Source: Mallotus nudiflorus | Lineage: Eukaryota > Streptophyta > Magnoliopsida > Malpighiales > Euphorbiaceae | DNA length: 64,000 nt | Assembly (NCBI GenBank): GCA_947683625.1 | Contig: CANTUR010000242.1 | Coordinates: 310,001-374,000, forward strand | Reading direction: 5' to 3' | Shown here: positions 1-12,699 of the stretch, piece by piece | Layout of the letters: every line of letters starts with the position of its first letter | How positions within the stretch are numbered: the stretch's first letter is position 1 | The notes under the pieces: model-generated | The model's database searches: none | Told to the model about the DNA's origin: nothing | What the model saw: only the letters and a program-made list of their open reading frames with translations | Made by a program: the position numbers and the translations under genes

Positions 1-1735
1 TTTCAATGGCCAAGCTAAGGTCATTTGGGAAGTCCAATTCAATTTCTTCTGAGTCTGGAATAGGGTTGAGAGCTAGAAGTTCAGCCACTTCCCTCCCTTT
101 TACTGCCTTCTTAGTCATATATTGCATGTCAAATTCTATTAGCAATACGAGCCACTTGGCAAGTTTGCTCACTAGAGAGGGAGCTTTGTAGAGGCACTTC
201 ATTGGGTCCATTTTAGACACGACCTGAATTTTTTAGGATTGAAAGTAGTGTCTGAGTTTCTTCATTGCCCATACCATTGCCAGGCATATCTATTTGACTT
301 GGCTGCACTTCTCCTTATATGGCAGCATCTTCTTGCTCAAGTAATAGACTGAGTGTTCTGCTTTTATTTCTCCCTGCTGGGCTAACATTGCACTGATTGC
401 ATTCCCTTCGATGGCTAGATATAGGGTTAGAGGTATCCCTAGTTTAGGTGGTCATAAAACTGGAAGGTTAGCTAGGTAGCTTCTGATCTTGTCAAATGCT
501 AGCTAACAATGTTCTTTCCATTTAACTGATTGATCTTTTTTAAGTAGCTTGAAGATTGATTCACACACTGCTATTAACTTAGCGATGAATCTACTGATGA
601 ATTGTAGTTTCGCTAGAGACCCTTTAATTTCTTTCTCTATTTTTGGCACTGGCATGTCTTCGATGGCTTTTTCTTTATTTAGATCCATTTTAATCCTATT
701 TTGACTGACAACAGAGCCCAGCATCTTTCTTGAAGTGACCCCAAATATGCATTTCTTTGGATTTAGCCTGAGACTATACTTTTTGACCCTTTTGAGGAAC
801 ATTTCGAGATCAGAGGGGTGTTCTTCCCTAGTTTTTTACTTAACCATCATGTCATCGATGTATACCTCCACTTTTTTTTATATCATGTCATGGAACATTA
901 CAATTGCCATTCTTTGGTAGGTTGCCCTTCATTATTTAGTCCAAAAGGCATTACTCTGTGGTAAAAAGTACCCCATTCTGTTATGAAAGTTGTCTTTGCT
1001 TTGTCGATAATGGCCATTAGGATCTGATTGTACTTAAAGAATCCATCCATAAAGGAGTACATTGCACATATGGTGGTGCTATCAACCTATATATCTGTGT
1101 GAGGTAGTGGGAAATCATCCTTTAGGCAGGCCTTATTCAAATCTCTGTAGTCGATGCAGATTCTAACCCTTTTGTCTTTCTTTGGTACTGGCACCATATT
1201 TGCTAACCATTCGAAATAGTCTACTACCTCTAGGAATTTTGCCTTGATATGTTTCTTAATGTCCTCTTTCACTAGTTGGGCCCATTTTGGTCTAAGGCTT
1301 CTCAATTTATGCTTTATCGATTTGCACCCTTCTTTGGTAGGAATGAAGTGTTGCGCAATGTCTATGTCAATACTAGGCATATCTTCATACGTCTAGGCAA
1401 ATACTTTTGAATAGTTTGTTAATATTTTTTTTAATTTCTCTCCTCTCTTTGGGGGTAACATCTTTTTAAATATGTAGAATACATAGTTAAGGTTTCGTTC
1501 CAATGTTAAATGATTCAATACATATGGAATGAATGTCAAATATGCTAATGTTTTTATCAATGCAATGAACACTACCATCAGGAAAGACATCAAATAAGAA
1601 AGAAAAATCATATTTCATTGTATTAACTTTAGAGTTCATTACATCATCAGTTTCAAACAAAGACATAGAAATTAAAGAAGTGAACTTTCTCTGGATTAGT
1701 GGTTTGAGAGTTATTTCTATCTTAGGATCATCCAC
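1..1735 (-). pseudogene. Tat-type Ty3/gypsy pol fragment (RT and RNase H), element A
   Basis: Reading right to left, the spacer between protease and RT lies at 1735-1390, then the start of reverse transcriptase at 1380-1087 with the fingers motif YRDLNKAC and DFPLPH. The palm-to-connection part lies at 802-503 (LNPKKCIFGVTS, then the residues before RNase H). RNase H-like sequence runs to the left edge. YRDLNKAC followed by K-DDFPLPH is characteristic of the Tat/Ogre branch, and the order matches element B at 29.2-31 kb. Frames are broken by stops and shifts and the region around the catalytic YMDD is not clean, so this is a dead copy. The archaeal-type RNase H and integrase expected next would lie outside the window. 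The upstream neighbour is a DUF7745-like frame instead of gag-protease, which is unusual. Confidence 0.85.
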
Positions 1736-2908
1736 TGCTTATATGCTTCATCAATAGCACCATCTCCAATACTTGTAGAAAATTGGTGGATGATTCTCTT
1801 CCTCTATGTTGCTTTAAAGTGATCCATAAACCTTTATTGTATCCTGCCACCAGAGAAATCTGCAAGCTCAAAAGGTACACATTGCTTCTCATCAAACTAT
1901 CTCTTCACTAGTGACAGATAGTAGTGGGTGCATGACCTGAATCTTGAGATTGGTACGTAGTTAACATATGTGTAAAGAGTCATATGTCCTATCTTCCTCT
2001 ATGGGCACATCCATCTTCCTTGATATTCTACTGTGTCCTTCATGCATTCGAACCACTCCTAGGCTGTGATGTAGGCTAACCGCTCGTGAACTTCCTTAAT
2101 GAGTATTTTTAAATGATTTTTGGGCTGGTAACTCATCCAATTCCCTACAGTTTTGTTTAGTAGACTCAACTTTTCTTACAGCCATATGTGAATCAACAGA
2201 GGGCTTCCAATGAAGTTTAGACTTTTCCCTTTTTTGAGGTCATCAAAACCTTGAATGGTTTCTGCTAGAATAAGTGGGAAGGGAGTCATTTTGCATTCTA
2301 TCCCTTTAATGACTTAGGGTATTCTATAATCTCCTAGCCCATTATTTGAGACGTTGAAGTATTGCATAAAGAGGTAACATGCAAGGAGACGTGCCTAAAT
2401 TAGAGTACCAGTCTTTTTAGTAGTGCAGGCAACTAAAAGTTGCATAGGAATCAGTCATTTATGCTTGGTGACTAGTTCGTCAAGCATTTATAGGCTTAAA
2501 TCAAGGAAATCAACCCAAGCCCTAGGTATTTAACATCTTAGTTAGTGAAGATTGTCTCTTTATTCTTGGTGGGGGTTCACCCTGCTATGGCACTAAATTC
2601 TTTATATAACGAGCATAGTTCTATGGTGTTGAGTTAGAACACATGCTCTTGAGGGTCCCAGAATGACATAACAGCATTCAAGAGTTCACGGTTGATGTGC
2701 ACATGCTGGAATGTCTTAATGCATAGCATTCTATTTGGTTATAGGCTCTTCCAATCGGCCTTATCAATATTATAGAGGCAATGTCTAATGATACTGGTTT
2801 GGTTTTGGGGGCTTTCAACCATGGCACCATCATCAAGCATTTCTTGAATCCTAACTTTCAGTTTTCCATTGCTTCGACGAGATGTTTGAATGTTATATTC
2901 CTATACAT
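1735..2908 (-). pseudogene. DUF7745-like reading frame, sense to element A, intronless
   Basis: Translation of the minus strand from an ATG at 2908 gives a decayed protein with the landmark FWDPQEHVF and NTIELC near 2660-2590. It continues with PFPLILAETI near 2300, RWMCP near 2010 and a GDGAIDEAYKQWM end near 1750. The same landmarks occur in the plus-strand gene at 25864-27150 (FWDPHKHIF, NTIEIC, PFPLILAETI, RWMCP), so the two are homologous. The family resembles the plant proteins annotated as DUF7745, of unknown function and common in and around retrotransposons; the family name is from memory. Here it lies between leader and pol, on the same strand as pol and out of frame with it, where gag would be expected. 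The copy is contiguous where the other has an intron. Several stops are present. Confidence 0.65.
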
Positions 2909-4230
2909 TTATGAGGGTTAGTTAAATGAATGATGCATGACATGTGCCTACAAAAGAAAAGGGTGAGTATGTATGCATGGAGTGGATGTAAAATCCTATG
3001 ATGAAAAATGATTATTCCTATAAGAAATAGTGGTTAGTATATGCTATCTACATGTATGTAAAGTATGCATGATTAAAGCTGATTAGTTTTTCCTATACAG
3101 TGAACAATCCAATCACAAGCAAGCTATCATTTCCAACCTTATTTCTCCATGAGGTCCTTCAGTCTCTTTCCACAGTGGGTTTTGAACCTATAGTCATCAG
3201 GGGACTATGGTTTTGCTTTTGAAACTAAGTTGTTTCAATTTATGTTAGTCAGAACCAAAGGGTAAACTGAGGAATGATACTCAAATGTGCTTGAGGTAAT
3301 CACATGATTTCAATGTGAGGGTCAATTATCGGGCTTCAAATGATGTTCAGAGCCCGCATTCACCCATATGCATAGGACTAAGGTCAATAAAAAAAGAGCC
3401 CGAGTTCTTGTCGCCACATCAATATTTGATATGTTTACCATGAGTCATGAAAGTATCATTTGATAGTTTATTATTTGATTGTAATGACATAAAGACATAT
3501 AATCTAGTTGGATTCCTAACCCATTCATTGATCTGATAAGGATAAATGGATGACACCTCATAGGTTCTATCATTGAGGGATGTTGTTATTTGTTAATTTG
3601 CATAGACTATTCAAGTTGAGCTACATGATTCTTATCAATCCTCATGCTTTGGGATCACACAAAGTAGATGAGAATCACATGGTCTTGAGCATAAATTTTC
3701 TATGAAAACTAACATTACAACATCATTTAATGATAGACACTAGGAGGGTCATGTCATTTATGAATATCAAGTTAAACAGACAACATTAGGACAAGGATAG
3801 CATGCATAGCTTGGTGGAATCCTAGTGTATGTTGTTACTAGTTTATCTACATTAGCTAAGTCAGAGTGAAAGGCTAAGGGTTCCTTTAGCTAAAATTCCC
3901 CTGTATAATAAGGGTTACAAACTCTAGTCAATGTGTCTAGCATTCTTTTGATAACTCGATCACCTCCCTTAAGGACTTGGGTTATAGACTCTAGTCAGAT
4001 GAGTTCAATGAATGCACGAGGAACAACTAAAGGTGATAATACCGTATCTTCATCACCCCATGACTCAGGTGGAATCATGGTGGTGATGTCATTTAGTCAT
4101 ATCAAGGCCTTTAGGGACAGGTGGTGCATGTGTGGTGTGTAATGCAAATGTATTGGTAAGGGGCTCTATACGATTAAGTATTGTATAATGAGAAATAGTC
4201 ATTTTTTAGTTGATCCCTTTTATATAGAAG
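2909..4230 (-). other. Leader of element A, no recognisable gene
   Basis: This stretch lies between the primer binding site and the first reading frame of element A. I see short open stretches only and no known domain. It corresponds in position to the leaders of elements B (33741-34573) and D (40790-41508), and is longer. A short ORF on the opposite strand at 3933-4142 shows no motif. Confidence 0.5.
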
Positions 4231-4248
4231 TCCCCAGTGGAGTCGCCA
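4231..4248 (-). promoter_or_regulatory. Primer binding site of element A
   Basis: On the minus strand this reads TGGCGACTCCACTGGGGA, three bases after the end of the LTR. The same site with one or two changes sits at the same place in elements B (34574-34591) and D (41509-41526). It has the form of a tRNA 3'-end complement. Tat/Ogre elements are reported to use tRNA-Arg, which I take as the likely primer. Confidence 0.75.
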
Positions 4249-4251
4249 CTT

Positions 4252-6082
4252 TGAGTGACCATTTATGTATTTGTTTAGGATATGTAGCGGGTCTTTCCAT
4301 TTCCAAGCGACATGGCAACTTTACCAAATAGGGACAAATGATTAGTCTTGGGGAGATGAGACACTTTTGATTTTATGGTATCGCTAGTCAATTTTTAGAA
4401 AATATGGAAAAGAGAAGGACAATATCAGGTCACTTAGTGAGTATTGTCCCCAGTAGAGATTTCTTGGTTCAGGGGATTGCATCTACTTTTTTACTATTTC
4501 TTATTATACGATATTCGATGTATAGGTACTACAACATTTTAGTTTCGGTAATGACTGTTTATATAGCATTCACACAGTGCATCAAATAGTATAAGATAAT
4601 AAAGCTAAAAAATTTATTACATCACTTTCTTGATAAAATACATATGAAAAAGGAAAGATTGTGGAAAAGTAAATCTAATATAATTGATCTACAAGGATAA
4701 CATGACCATTTACATAGCTTGCTCAATTTCATGAATAATAGGATGATCGTGCATGCTTGTAGTGATTATTTATGCTATGATGATGTATGCCAATAATATA
4801 AAGGATGTATGAGGTCATCACTGGATTGAGGGCAAGATGACTCTATTCCAGGACATGAACTTTTTATATTTTTGGTATTTACAGTATGATTTCATGATTT
4901 TAGAAATAGAGGATGTAGAATAATGATATAAAATGAACATAATAAAGCATATATTATTCATGTAGCATGCAATTTTGCTAGTTTCATCACATAAGCACAT
5001 CAATATTCTCAAATGTTGGTGACAGTAAAATAAAATGCAATGTGATAAAATAAACGTGTTAAAATAATTGTATGTTCCTTAGACTCGACTAAGCTTGTAT
5101 GAGTTTTAAAGCTTTAGTTTTGAGAGATTATCAAGCTTTCCTCATCGAGAGGTTGAAAATAAAAACATAATGATGCTAGATTATATACATTTGAAGCGTG
5201 CTTTAACAAAGATGAGACTTGGTTTTGTGGAAAAGGATATAATAACTTAAGGGAAAAGCTGTGGGAGAGGAAAAACTGCCTGGAAAGGGGTTTCCAATGC
5301 CTTTAATCGAACCAATTTTTGAGTGTATGTGTGTTTCCACTTGCTGCCCCTTCTAAAATGGGGTATGAAGTGGTCTATTTATAGGAAAAATTGGGTAGAA
5401 TATGGTGTTAGGGGCATGATCACATGCATATAATGAGAATTTTATGCATGGCCATGCCAAGTATAGGTGGTTGTGCATAGTGTGCGCATGATCACACACT
5501 TGGCATGTGGCCACGTGTGCATGTGTGTGCTTTCATATGCACTTCAATGCTTTAGACACACTTCCTGGGTTTTACACACACTATTTTGGGGTTGGTTCTT
5601 AGGTTTTTAGGCCTTCTGGTGTTTTACCAAATTCAGCCTAAATTTTAGCACATGATACTTAGAGGCATTTACATGCACTTATGAGCAATACACGCTGATC
5701 CTTGAGTTGTGTTAGACCATTTCGGGACCACTTCAAGAGGTTTTAAGGCCTTTCGGATGTGTATCCAAATTCCATTTTGTCAAAATCAATTTATATCTTT
5801 TCATGAAGCCAGGTCCCAGTCTAACAAAATGCGCACCGGCCCAATGAACTGAGCATTCTGAGAGGAGTTTTCTCAAATTAAACCTCTCATTATTCTGATA
5901 ATTCATATTTCACCAAGTCAGAGCACAACTTAATGGCTCAATGATCAATTTTGCACATCGATCAGTTTAGGTTTTTAAGGTTGCACACTTTAGAGGTATT
6001 ACGAACAAGCAAACTCTAGTAATCTTGGGGATTCGTTTCATTATTAGATCTTTTTGGGGACAGTCAAATTTGAGTTATGACA
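4252..6082 (-). mobile_element. 5' LTR of element A
   Basis: The LTR is bounded on the minus strand by TGTCATAACTC at 6082 and by CA at 4253-4252, directly before the primer binding site, giving about 1.83 kb. A TATA box lies inside at 5375-5384. The partner LTR would lie left of the window, so LTR identity and target duplication cannot be checked. The LTR shares no obvious sequence with the LTRs of B and D despite the shared primer site. Confidence 0.65.
5375..5384 (-). promoter_or_regulatory. TATA box in LTR of element A
   Basis: On the minus strand this reads CTATAAATAG, a strong plant TATA match, about 700 bp into the LTR from its 5' end and pointing toward the element. Transcription would start roughly 30 bases lower in coordinate. 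Inferred from sequence only. Confidence 0.5.
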
Positions 6083-6219
6083 CATCCATTTGCATGAATC
6101 TTGCAAATCCATATAACAAAAATTGATAGAAGACTAAATAAATGAAGTAAGGAGATGAGGCTTCTTAGTGGAAGAAAGATAACAACTTTTAAGAAAGTAA
6201 AAAATAAAACCAGAATCAC
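6083..6219. other. Junction DNA between element A LTR and LINE 1
   Basis: AT-rich DNA between the outer end of LTR A and the last recognisable LINE residues. No clear poly-A tail of the LINE is visible, which suggests that its 3' end was lost. Confidence 0.4.
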
Positions 6220-8900
6220 AACTAACTCTCTAAACTAATTTTCATAAAATTTTTTTATTTATAAAAGAGAGCTTTTTAAGGTTAAGCGCACCCTTATCAA
6301 GGGGAGCACAACACTGATCCCACTTCACTATGACTAGTTTTTTATTTTTAATATCACCGATCCACAAGAAATTTCTCATGGCCTTGTCTAAATTCTTCAA
6401 CAACTACATAGGCCATTTGTAAACCATAAAGGAATGCAAAAAGAAATATATATCACTGTATTAAGAAGAGCCAATGACTGGCCATGGAAAGAGACGATCC
6501 TTTCCATTTGTCAAATTTAGATAATATGTGATTTGTAATATTCTACAGCCACTTATGCTAAGCACACTAACAAACAAAGGGACCCCTAAATAGATGAAAG
6601 GGGGAGACCTATAACTAAAATCCATAGAAGAGCACAAGGAAATCCTATGATTATTAGAAATACATTTTCCAAAAAAGATATCAAACTTATTTCGGTTAAC
6701 ATACTACCCTGAAATGGAACCATAAACTTCAAAAATTCTAACAATTTTCTGTATATTGGCCTTCATCACCTTACAAAAATGAAAACATCATCTGCATATA
6801 AGAGATGAGAAGGATATTAAACTAAACCCGAAGCATGCATAGAGACCAAATGATTAGATTTAAAAGAAAAATCTAGCCATCTATTTAAAAATCTTTAGCA
6901 ATGCAAAAGGTAATAGAGAAAGGGGATCACCCTGTTGCACCCTATTAGAACAACTGAAATATCCTCTTAGAGTACCATTAATTAAAATAGAGACATGAGT
7001 TGAATTAAAAATTGCTCTAATCCAATGATAAAAGGTAGAGGAAAATTGAAGTTATCCAAGATAGTGAGGATAAAGTCCCAATCCATAGTATCAAAGACTT
7101 TACAAATATCTACCTTTAAAGCTATATTACCACTAATGCATCATCTGTTAAGTAAATTAACACACTTAGAAGGTGTTTCAATCTCAATGTTTCAATCATT
7201 AATGAAGCCAAACTAATAAGGAGCAATTATTTTGCTTGCAATGGGAGCTAACCTGTCAACAAGGATTTTAGTAATGATTTTAAAAACAAAATTTCCAAAC
7301 ATAATTAGCCATAATTTATTCACGTAGTTTTCCTTTTGAATTTTAGGAAGTAAAATCATGAAATTAGAATTCATACCATTCATGATTGAACTTGTTTAGA
7401 AAAAATATTTTACTGCTGGGCAAACATTATGTCCAATAAAAATCCCAACACTTATTGTAAAATAAACCTATAAAATCATTAAGGCCTACAACACTATGAG
7501 GGTCCATAGAGAAAACCCCTTCTTTAATTTCCATGTCAAGAGGAACTTTAAAAAGTAAATTATTGTGAACTTATAAAACCAAGTGAGGAATCATATCACT
7601 AACCATAGAAAAATCATGATTCACCTAGGGAGTAGAAAAAAATGTTAGAATAAAACTAGATAATATAATCCTGAATAGCTAGCTCATCAGTAACCAAAGA
7701 ATACTATGGATACCAGACTAAGGATGGCATCTAGTAAAAAGGCTATGAAAAAAATGAGAATTTCTATTACTGTATTGAATACACTTTACTCAACATATTA
7801 CTGTATTGAATACACTTTACTCAACACAGATCATGCAACAAACTATTCTTATTATTAAGCAAAGATTATAAACGTTGATGTGCTTCCAATTCTCTACTAT
7901 GAAGATTTTTGAAGAAACCATTAGCATCAATATCAGACTGGATGTCAACCAAAGATTTCTTAATGAAAGAGATATTATCATCCACATGACCGAAGATAGA
8001 TTTATTCCAGCCCCTTAAGAAAACTCGAAGAAGCTTGAGTTTTCTCATGAACACAAGTATAGGATTACCACTAAAAACAAGAGAAGTCCAAAAAGTCTTT
8101 ACATCAATGTGAAATTGAGAATGATCAACCCACATGGAATAAAAGTTGAAGGGTCTATGACTAATAGATTGCATTTTATGATAATTTAAAAGAATGGGAT
8201 TATGATTTGATTAATGTCTCACCAGAGTAGAACACTCTATGAATCTCCAAAATCTAAAGGCCAAATTATTATAGAAACTTCTATTAAGATTAATATTAAT
8301 ATGTTGATCTCCCATTCTATTGTTGGAACAAGTAAAAAAAGTGAACCTCTAGTGTCCAAACAAGAGAGATCATAATTATTCATGGCAGAAACAAACTTAG
8401 TATAAGAACAAATCAAATGAGTGCGACCACCAGAATTTTCATAAGCGCCAAAATAAAAGTTAAAATCATTAAGAACATACCAATGGCCACTGCAAATGGA
8501 AGACAACTGTAAAAGATTACTCCATAAATTATGTCTTCAAGAATATAAGGTATCAGCATAAACACAAGTGATAAAATGCCAATCACTTTCTAAGTAAAAC
8601 TGAATAGTAACTTATTATTCTGAACTAGAAAAGAAAGAGACATTCCCAGCACTAATAGCAAAAGAGATCAAAACACAAATAGTGGAAGAAAGGTTGCCAA
8701 CTATAAAAGAAAGACCCAAAGAAGACCAAAAATGAGAATTAATACTTTGAAAATCAACCTTTAGTTCTACAAGACAAAGAACGTCAGGATTATGTGCTTT
8801 ACAAAAATTAGAGAGGGTGAGTTGGTTTGTTCTATTACCCAAACCTTTATAGTTCATAAAAAGGATTTTCACTGGGTAATACAAGAGTGAGCTCTAGTGA
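6220..8900 (-). pseudogene. LINE 1 ORF2 remnant: endonuclease and reverse transcriptase
   Basis: Minus-strand translation gives an APE-type endonuclease start at 8884-8615 (FMNYKGLGN, then PDVLCLVELK). The second endonuclease block is at 8506-8237 and the linker before RT at 8174-7866 (KLKLLRVFLRGWNKSIFGHV, very typical of plant L1-like elements). RT follows in broken frames to about 6220, where CAPLDKGALNLKKL matches the conserved segment after the RT domain. On the plus strand near 7025-7216 the same RT region appears only as an antisense shadow. The product would nick target DNA and copy element RNA there. The zinc-finger and RNase H tail of LINEs is missing, and frames carry many stops. 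Confidence 0.8.
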
Positions 8901-8929
8901 TAGGCTTGTTTCTAGTAAGCTTGACCTGC

Positions 8930-10320
8930 TTAGAAAGTGATTTTTTTTTGCCTCACCATTTGCTAATCAGCAGCATTAGCAACATTATCCTGCTCAACCA
9001 TATCTACCAAATTTTCATACCAACATTTTGTAATTCTTGAATTCCTTTAATGTGTTTCGGAGAGGAGTGAACCCTCAAAACTTGATGCAAGTCATCCTGA
9101 AGTGGAGAAGGAGGTAAATCCACTTTCTGAGTAACAACATATTATATCTCTTGAAAGGGAATATCATGTCACATCAAAGATGTAGAAGCATCTAAATTAT
9201 GGTGCTATTACAAAGGAAGAGATGAAGGTTATGGCAAATCTGCTTTTTTAGAAGAAGAAACATCCTGACAATAAGGAATAGATTTTGCTTTGCCTTCTAC
9301 AAAAGAGTTGCACATATTATCTTTGGAGGCATAGGTGGTGGATTTTCAATGCCAAACTCTCTGACCTAAAAAGTGGCCTTTTGATTTTTCATGAGGAGGT
9401 AAGGAAGCTTTAGGACTAAGCTTAAATTTGTGTAAATGATAAGAAGAAGAGCTCTAATCGATGGATTGGCAAGAACTGCAAAACAAAGGCAAGTCCTCAT
9501 AACTAACATCAATATCAAAAAAATTTCCATTATAATTAAAAACCAATAGGTGCTAGATTAGAGTAGAAAAATTAATATCAATAAGTAGCCTAGCAAAGTG
9601 ACCGAAATCCCCATCCAATGTGGCTCTATCAATGCATAAAGACACACACCAATGTTGCGAGCAATATCCAAAACAATTTGCTCATCCCATAACTCCCAAG
9701 GTAACCTATAAAATCTAACCCATAATTGAGTTAAAGTAGACTTCTATTTAAATGAATCAAAACCTAGTGTCCATCTTTAGAGACACAATATTCCAGGTTT
9801 TAAAACTAAAAAACCATGACTCTAAACCACATCTTTTTCTTGATTAGTCAAGAGTAGGATATGAAAAAATGCTCTACCCAAAAAGATCAAATGCCAATAC
9901 TATTTCAAATTCCATACCAAGGCAAGTTTTTCCTTTCGCTTAGGTAAAGTCCATAGAGTATCGCTCTTATTGAGAACAACACGTCCAATTAAAGAGTGCT
10001 AAAAAAAAGCTTGGCACTTCTAATATAACTCAGTATTAAACTTAACTACCTGATAAGAGCTTAGAATTATTAGGTGGTGTAGCAGAGATATGGGTTATTG
10101 AGTTGCAATTGAAGTATAGGATTTAAAGGGATGTGATGAAGGATGTTGAACAGCAATCGCAGTAGAATCTACCTAAGAAGGATTAGGTCTTGCAGAGAAT
10201 AAATCTACATAAATAAGATTAGAGTCATGAAAGATGAAATTATGATTCCTAATAATGTCCTTGGCTGGAAATTAAAGTGGCAGCAGGGGCATCAGGGTTT
10301 TCCAAGAGTCCCCCATTGCA
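8930..10320 (-). pseudogene. LINE 1 ORF1 remnant (DUF4283-like RNA-binding protein)
   Basis: Around 9760-9600 the minus strand encodes TQLWVRFYRLPWELWDEQIV followed by an isoleucine-rich stretch. This is the signature of the DUF4283-type gag-like proteins that precede ORF2 in plant L1 elements. The frame shifts at about 9630 and stops occur on both sides. No zinc knuckle is legible. Position and strand fit an ORF1 directly upstream of the endonuclease at 8884. The 5' boundary near 10320 is a guess from the loss of codon-like sequence and the change to AT-rich DNA. Confidence 0.65.
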
Positions 10321-10639
10321 AATTCACTGACTTAAAGCTAAATAATAACTAATTAATAACTTATTAGTTATTATTTTTATTTTATTTAATTTTCTTTACT
10401 CTTTCTTTTAAGGTAATTAATTCTTATTTATACAAAAAAGATCAAAACATCTTAAACTAAAGAAAGTAAATCCAAAAATTGAAAAGACTTATAAAAAAAT
10501 GGGAAGGAGAAAAGAGAAAGAGTCTAATGAATTGCTAAACCAGTAGCACAAACAAGAGCTTTAAAAGAATATAGGGTGGTTCCAAGTCTCATAAGAAGCC
10601 AAAACTACATTGTGAAGCTGACTATCAATGCTAATACCT
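10321..10639. other. AT-rich unassigned DNA
   Basis: Low-complexity A/T-rich sequence between LINE 1 and the Athila-type fragment. I see no LTR, primer site or reading frame. It may be the 5' end of LINE 1 or leader of the next element. Confidence 0.4.
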
Positions 10640-12060
10640 TCAAAATCAAACCTGCATACATTCAAATGGTTTTATAATATCATTTTGGCGAACTACCATC
10701 AGAAGATCCTAATGCTCATCTAGCTTTTTTCCTTGACATTTATGACACTTTCAAGATATATAGAGTAACTACGGATGCTATTTGCCTCAAGCTATTTCCA
10801 TTCTCATTGAGAGATAAGGAAAAATTATGGTTGGGATCATTGGCACCAAATTCCATCACCTCATGGAATGCACTTTCTAAGGCCTTTCTTACCAAGTATT
10901 GCTCATCTGGAAAGACTGCAAAATATTACTAAAACTTTGTTGGATTTAAGCAATAGCCCAAAGAATCTCTTTATGATGTTGAGGAGAGATTTAAAGACTT
11001 GTAAAAACATTGCCCTCACCATGGCATTCTGGATTAGCTTCTAATGAAAACTTTTTACCAAGGATTGTCTGAATCCCTAAAAATTACCATTGATTCTACT
11101 GCACAAGGCTCCTTCATAAGAAAAATGTTAAATGATGCCTATGCACTCTTAAAAAAGATGGCGTCAAATAATTATAAGTGGCATAAAGAGAGAAATCAAC
11201 ATATAAATGTAGCAGGAGTGTACGAGGTTGATAGTTTAAGCATTAAAATGCTAAATTGGACTCCCTCACAAAGCATTTATAAAAGCTCAACTTTGCATGA
11301 TATCCATCCTAAGTTCTCTTTTACTAAATGTGTGGCGGTGGACACTCTACTATGGAGTGTCAGCAAGGTAATTCTCATTCCCAAGGCTACTCAATTAAAT
11401 AACTTAATACTTTTAATAATTTTAATGCTTTGAATAATTTTAATAGAGACCTTAAGGGAATCCATACTCAGACATACACAACCTTGAATAAAAGAACCAC
11501 TCAAACTTCTTATGGTAAAATTGAGGAGGGAACACAAACTTAAATGTAAATCAAGGGTTGAAAGAACCACCTCCATCAGGTTTTCAGCATTGAGATAATG
11601 ATAGAGAACTTCTTCCAGTCACAAGACAAGGCAATGCAAATAGTAAAAGCAAGTTTAAAAAAGCATATGGAAAGTCTAGAATAGTTAGCCATACACAACA
11701 AGATACTATAACATTAAATAGCATCATAAGCAAGTTCCTCAAATTTTTGCCAGATGGGCCATTTTCCAAGCTAACCTGAAAACCCAAAAGAGCACAAAGA
11801 GGCTGTAAACTTGACAAGGTGGAAAAAAATTTCTTGAAATTGAGCACAAAATTAAAGAACCAAGAGATAAGCTAAAGCAAATTCAAGTAGAATGTGATAA
11901 GCCAAATAGTAATGAGCTTGAGCCCAAGTAGACAAACACACCTTGCTTACCATTCCCTTAAAGGATGAATAATGGAGCACTTGATAAGCAATTTCAAAAG
12001 GTTTTGAAGGTGTTCAAGCAATTAGTCATCACCATTCCTTTCTTAAAGGGAATCACTTAA
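10640..12060 (+). pseudogene. Athila-type gag remnant
   Basis: Plus-strand translation shows the Athila gag block: FGELPSEDPNAHLAFFLDI near 10690-10745, LFPFSLRDKEKLWLGSLAP near 10795-10850, then ERFKDL and CPHHGI near 11000, and FYQGLSES near 11050. A zinc-binding CGGGH motif follows at about 11331 after a one-base shift, and a C-terminal block DGPFSK near 11750. The protein would form the particle and package RNA. Internal stops (TAA or TAG) and shifts break it into pieces, of which 11044-11433 is the longest open one. No LTR is seen upstream, so the element is truncated at its 5' end. Confidence 0.8.
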
Positions 12061-12560
12061 ATGCCAAAGTATGCCAAATGCCTCAATGACATTATATCTA
12101 ATAATAGAAAGTGGGATGATTATGAAACTATACCAACGAATGAGGAATATAGTGTTGTCATGAGAAATAAACTTCCTTTAAAGCTTAAAGACCTAGGGAG
12201 TATCATTATACCTTATGTAGTTGGTAAATTGTCTATTGGTAAAGCACTTTATAATCTAAGAGCTAGTATGACCTTAATGCCTTTGTCTTTGTGTAGGAAA
12301 TTGAATATTAAAGAGCCTAAACCCACTAACATTTCCTTGTAACTAGCCAATAGATCCATAATCTATCCTGAAGGAATTTTGGAGGATGTACCTATCAAAG
12401 TTGGGAAATTCTATATGCCTTGTGACTTTGTGATTTTATAGGTGGAGGAAGATCTTCCCTATAATTCTAGGATGACCTTTCCTTGCTAAAGTTGGAACAA
12501 TAATTGATGTCAAAAGGGGTAAAATCAAGCTTGAAGTTAAGGAAGAAATAGTAGAGTTTG
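12061..12560 (+). pseudogene. Athila-type aspartic protease remnant
   Basis: The frame begins MPKYAKCLNDIISNNRK and continues to LPLKLKDLGSIIIPYVVG and LMPLSLCRKLNIKEPKPT, the hallmark region around the Athila protease. The active-site segment expected as DLGAS reads NLRAS, so the catalytic aspartate is replaced and the enzyme would be dead. A stop at 12340 ends the open piece. Related sequence (GRPFLAK-like, frameshifted) follows to about 12560. Confidence 0.75.
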
Positions 12561-12699
12561 ATTTCTTCAAGATGGCATAAGACCCTTCAATGGTGAAATT
12601 GTGTTTTAGAGTTGATGCAATATAAGGTTGTATTGGAAAGGTTTTCTAAAAACAACACCCTTAAAATCTATTAAAAGCTTTTCTAATTCATAAAGTGGA

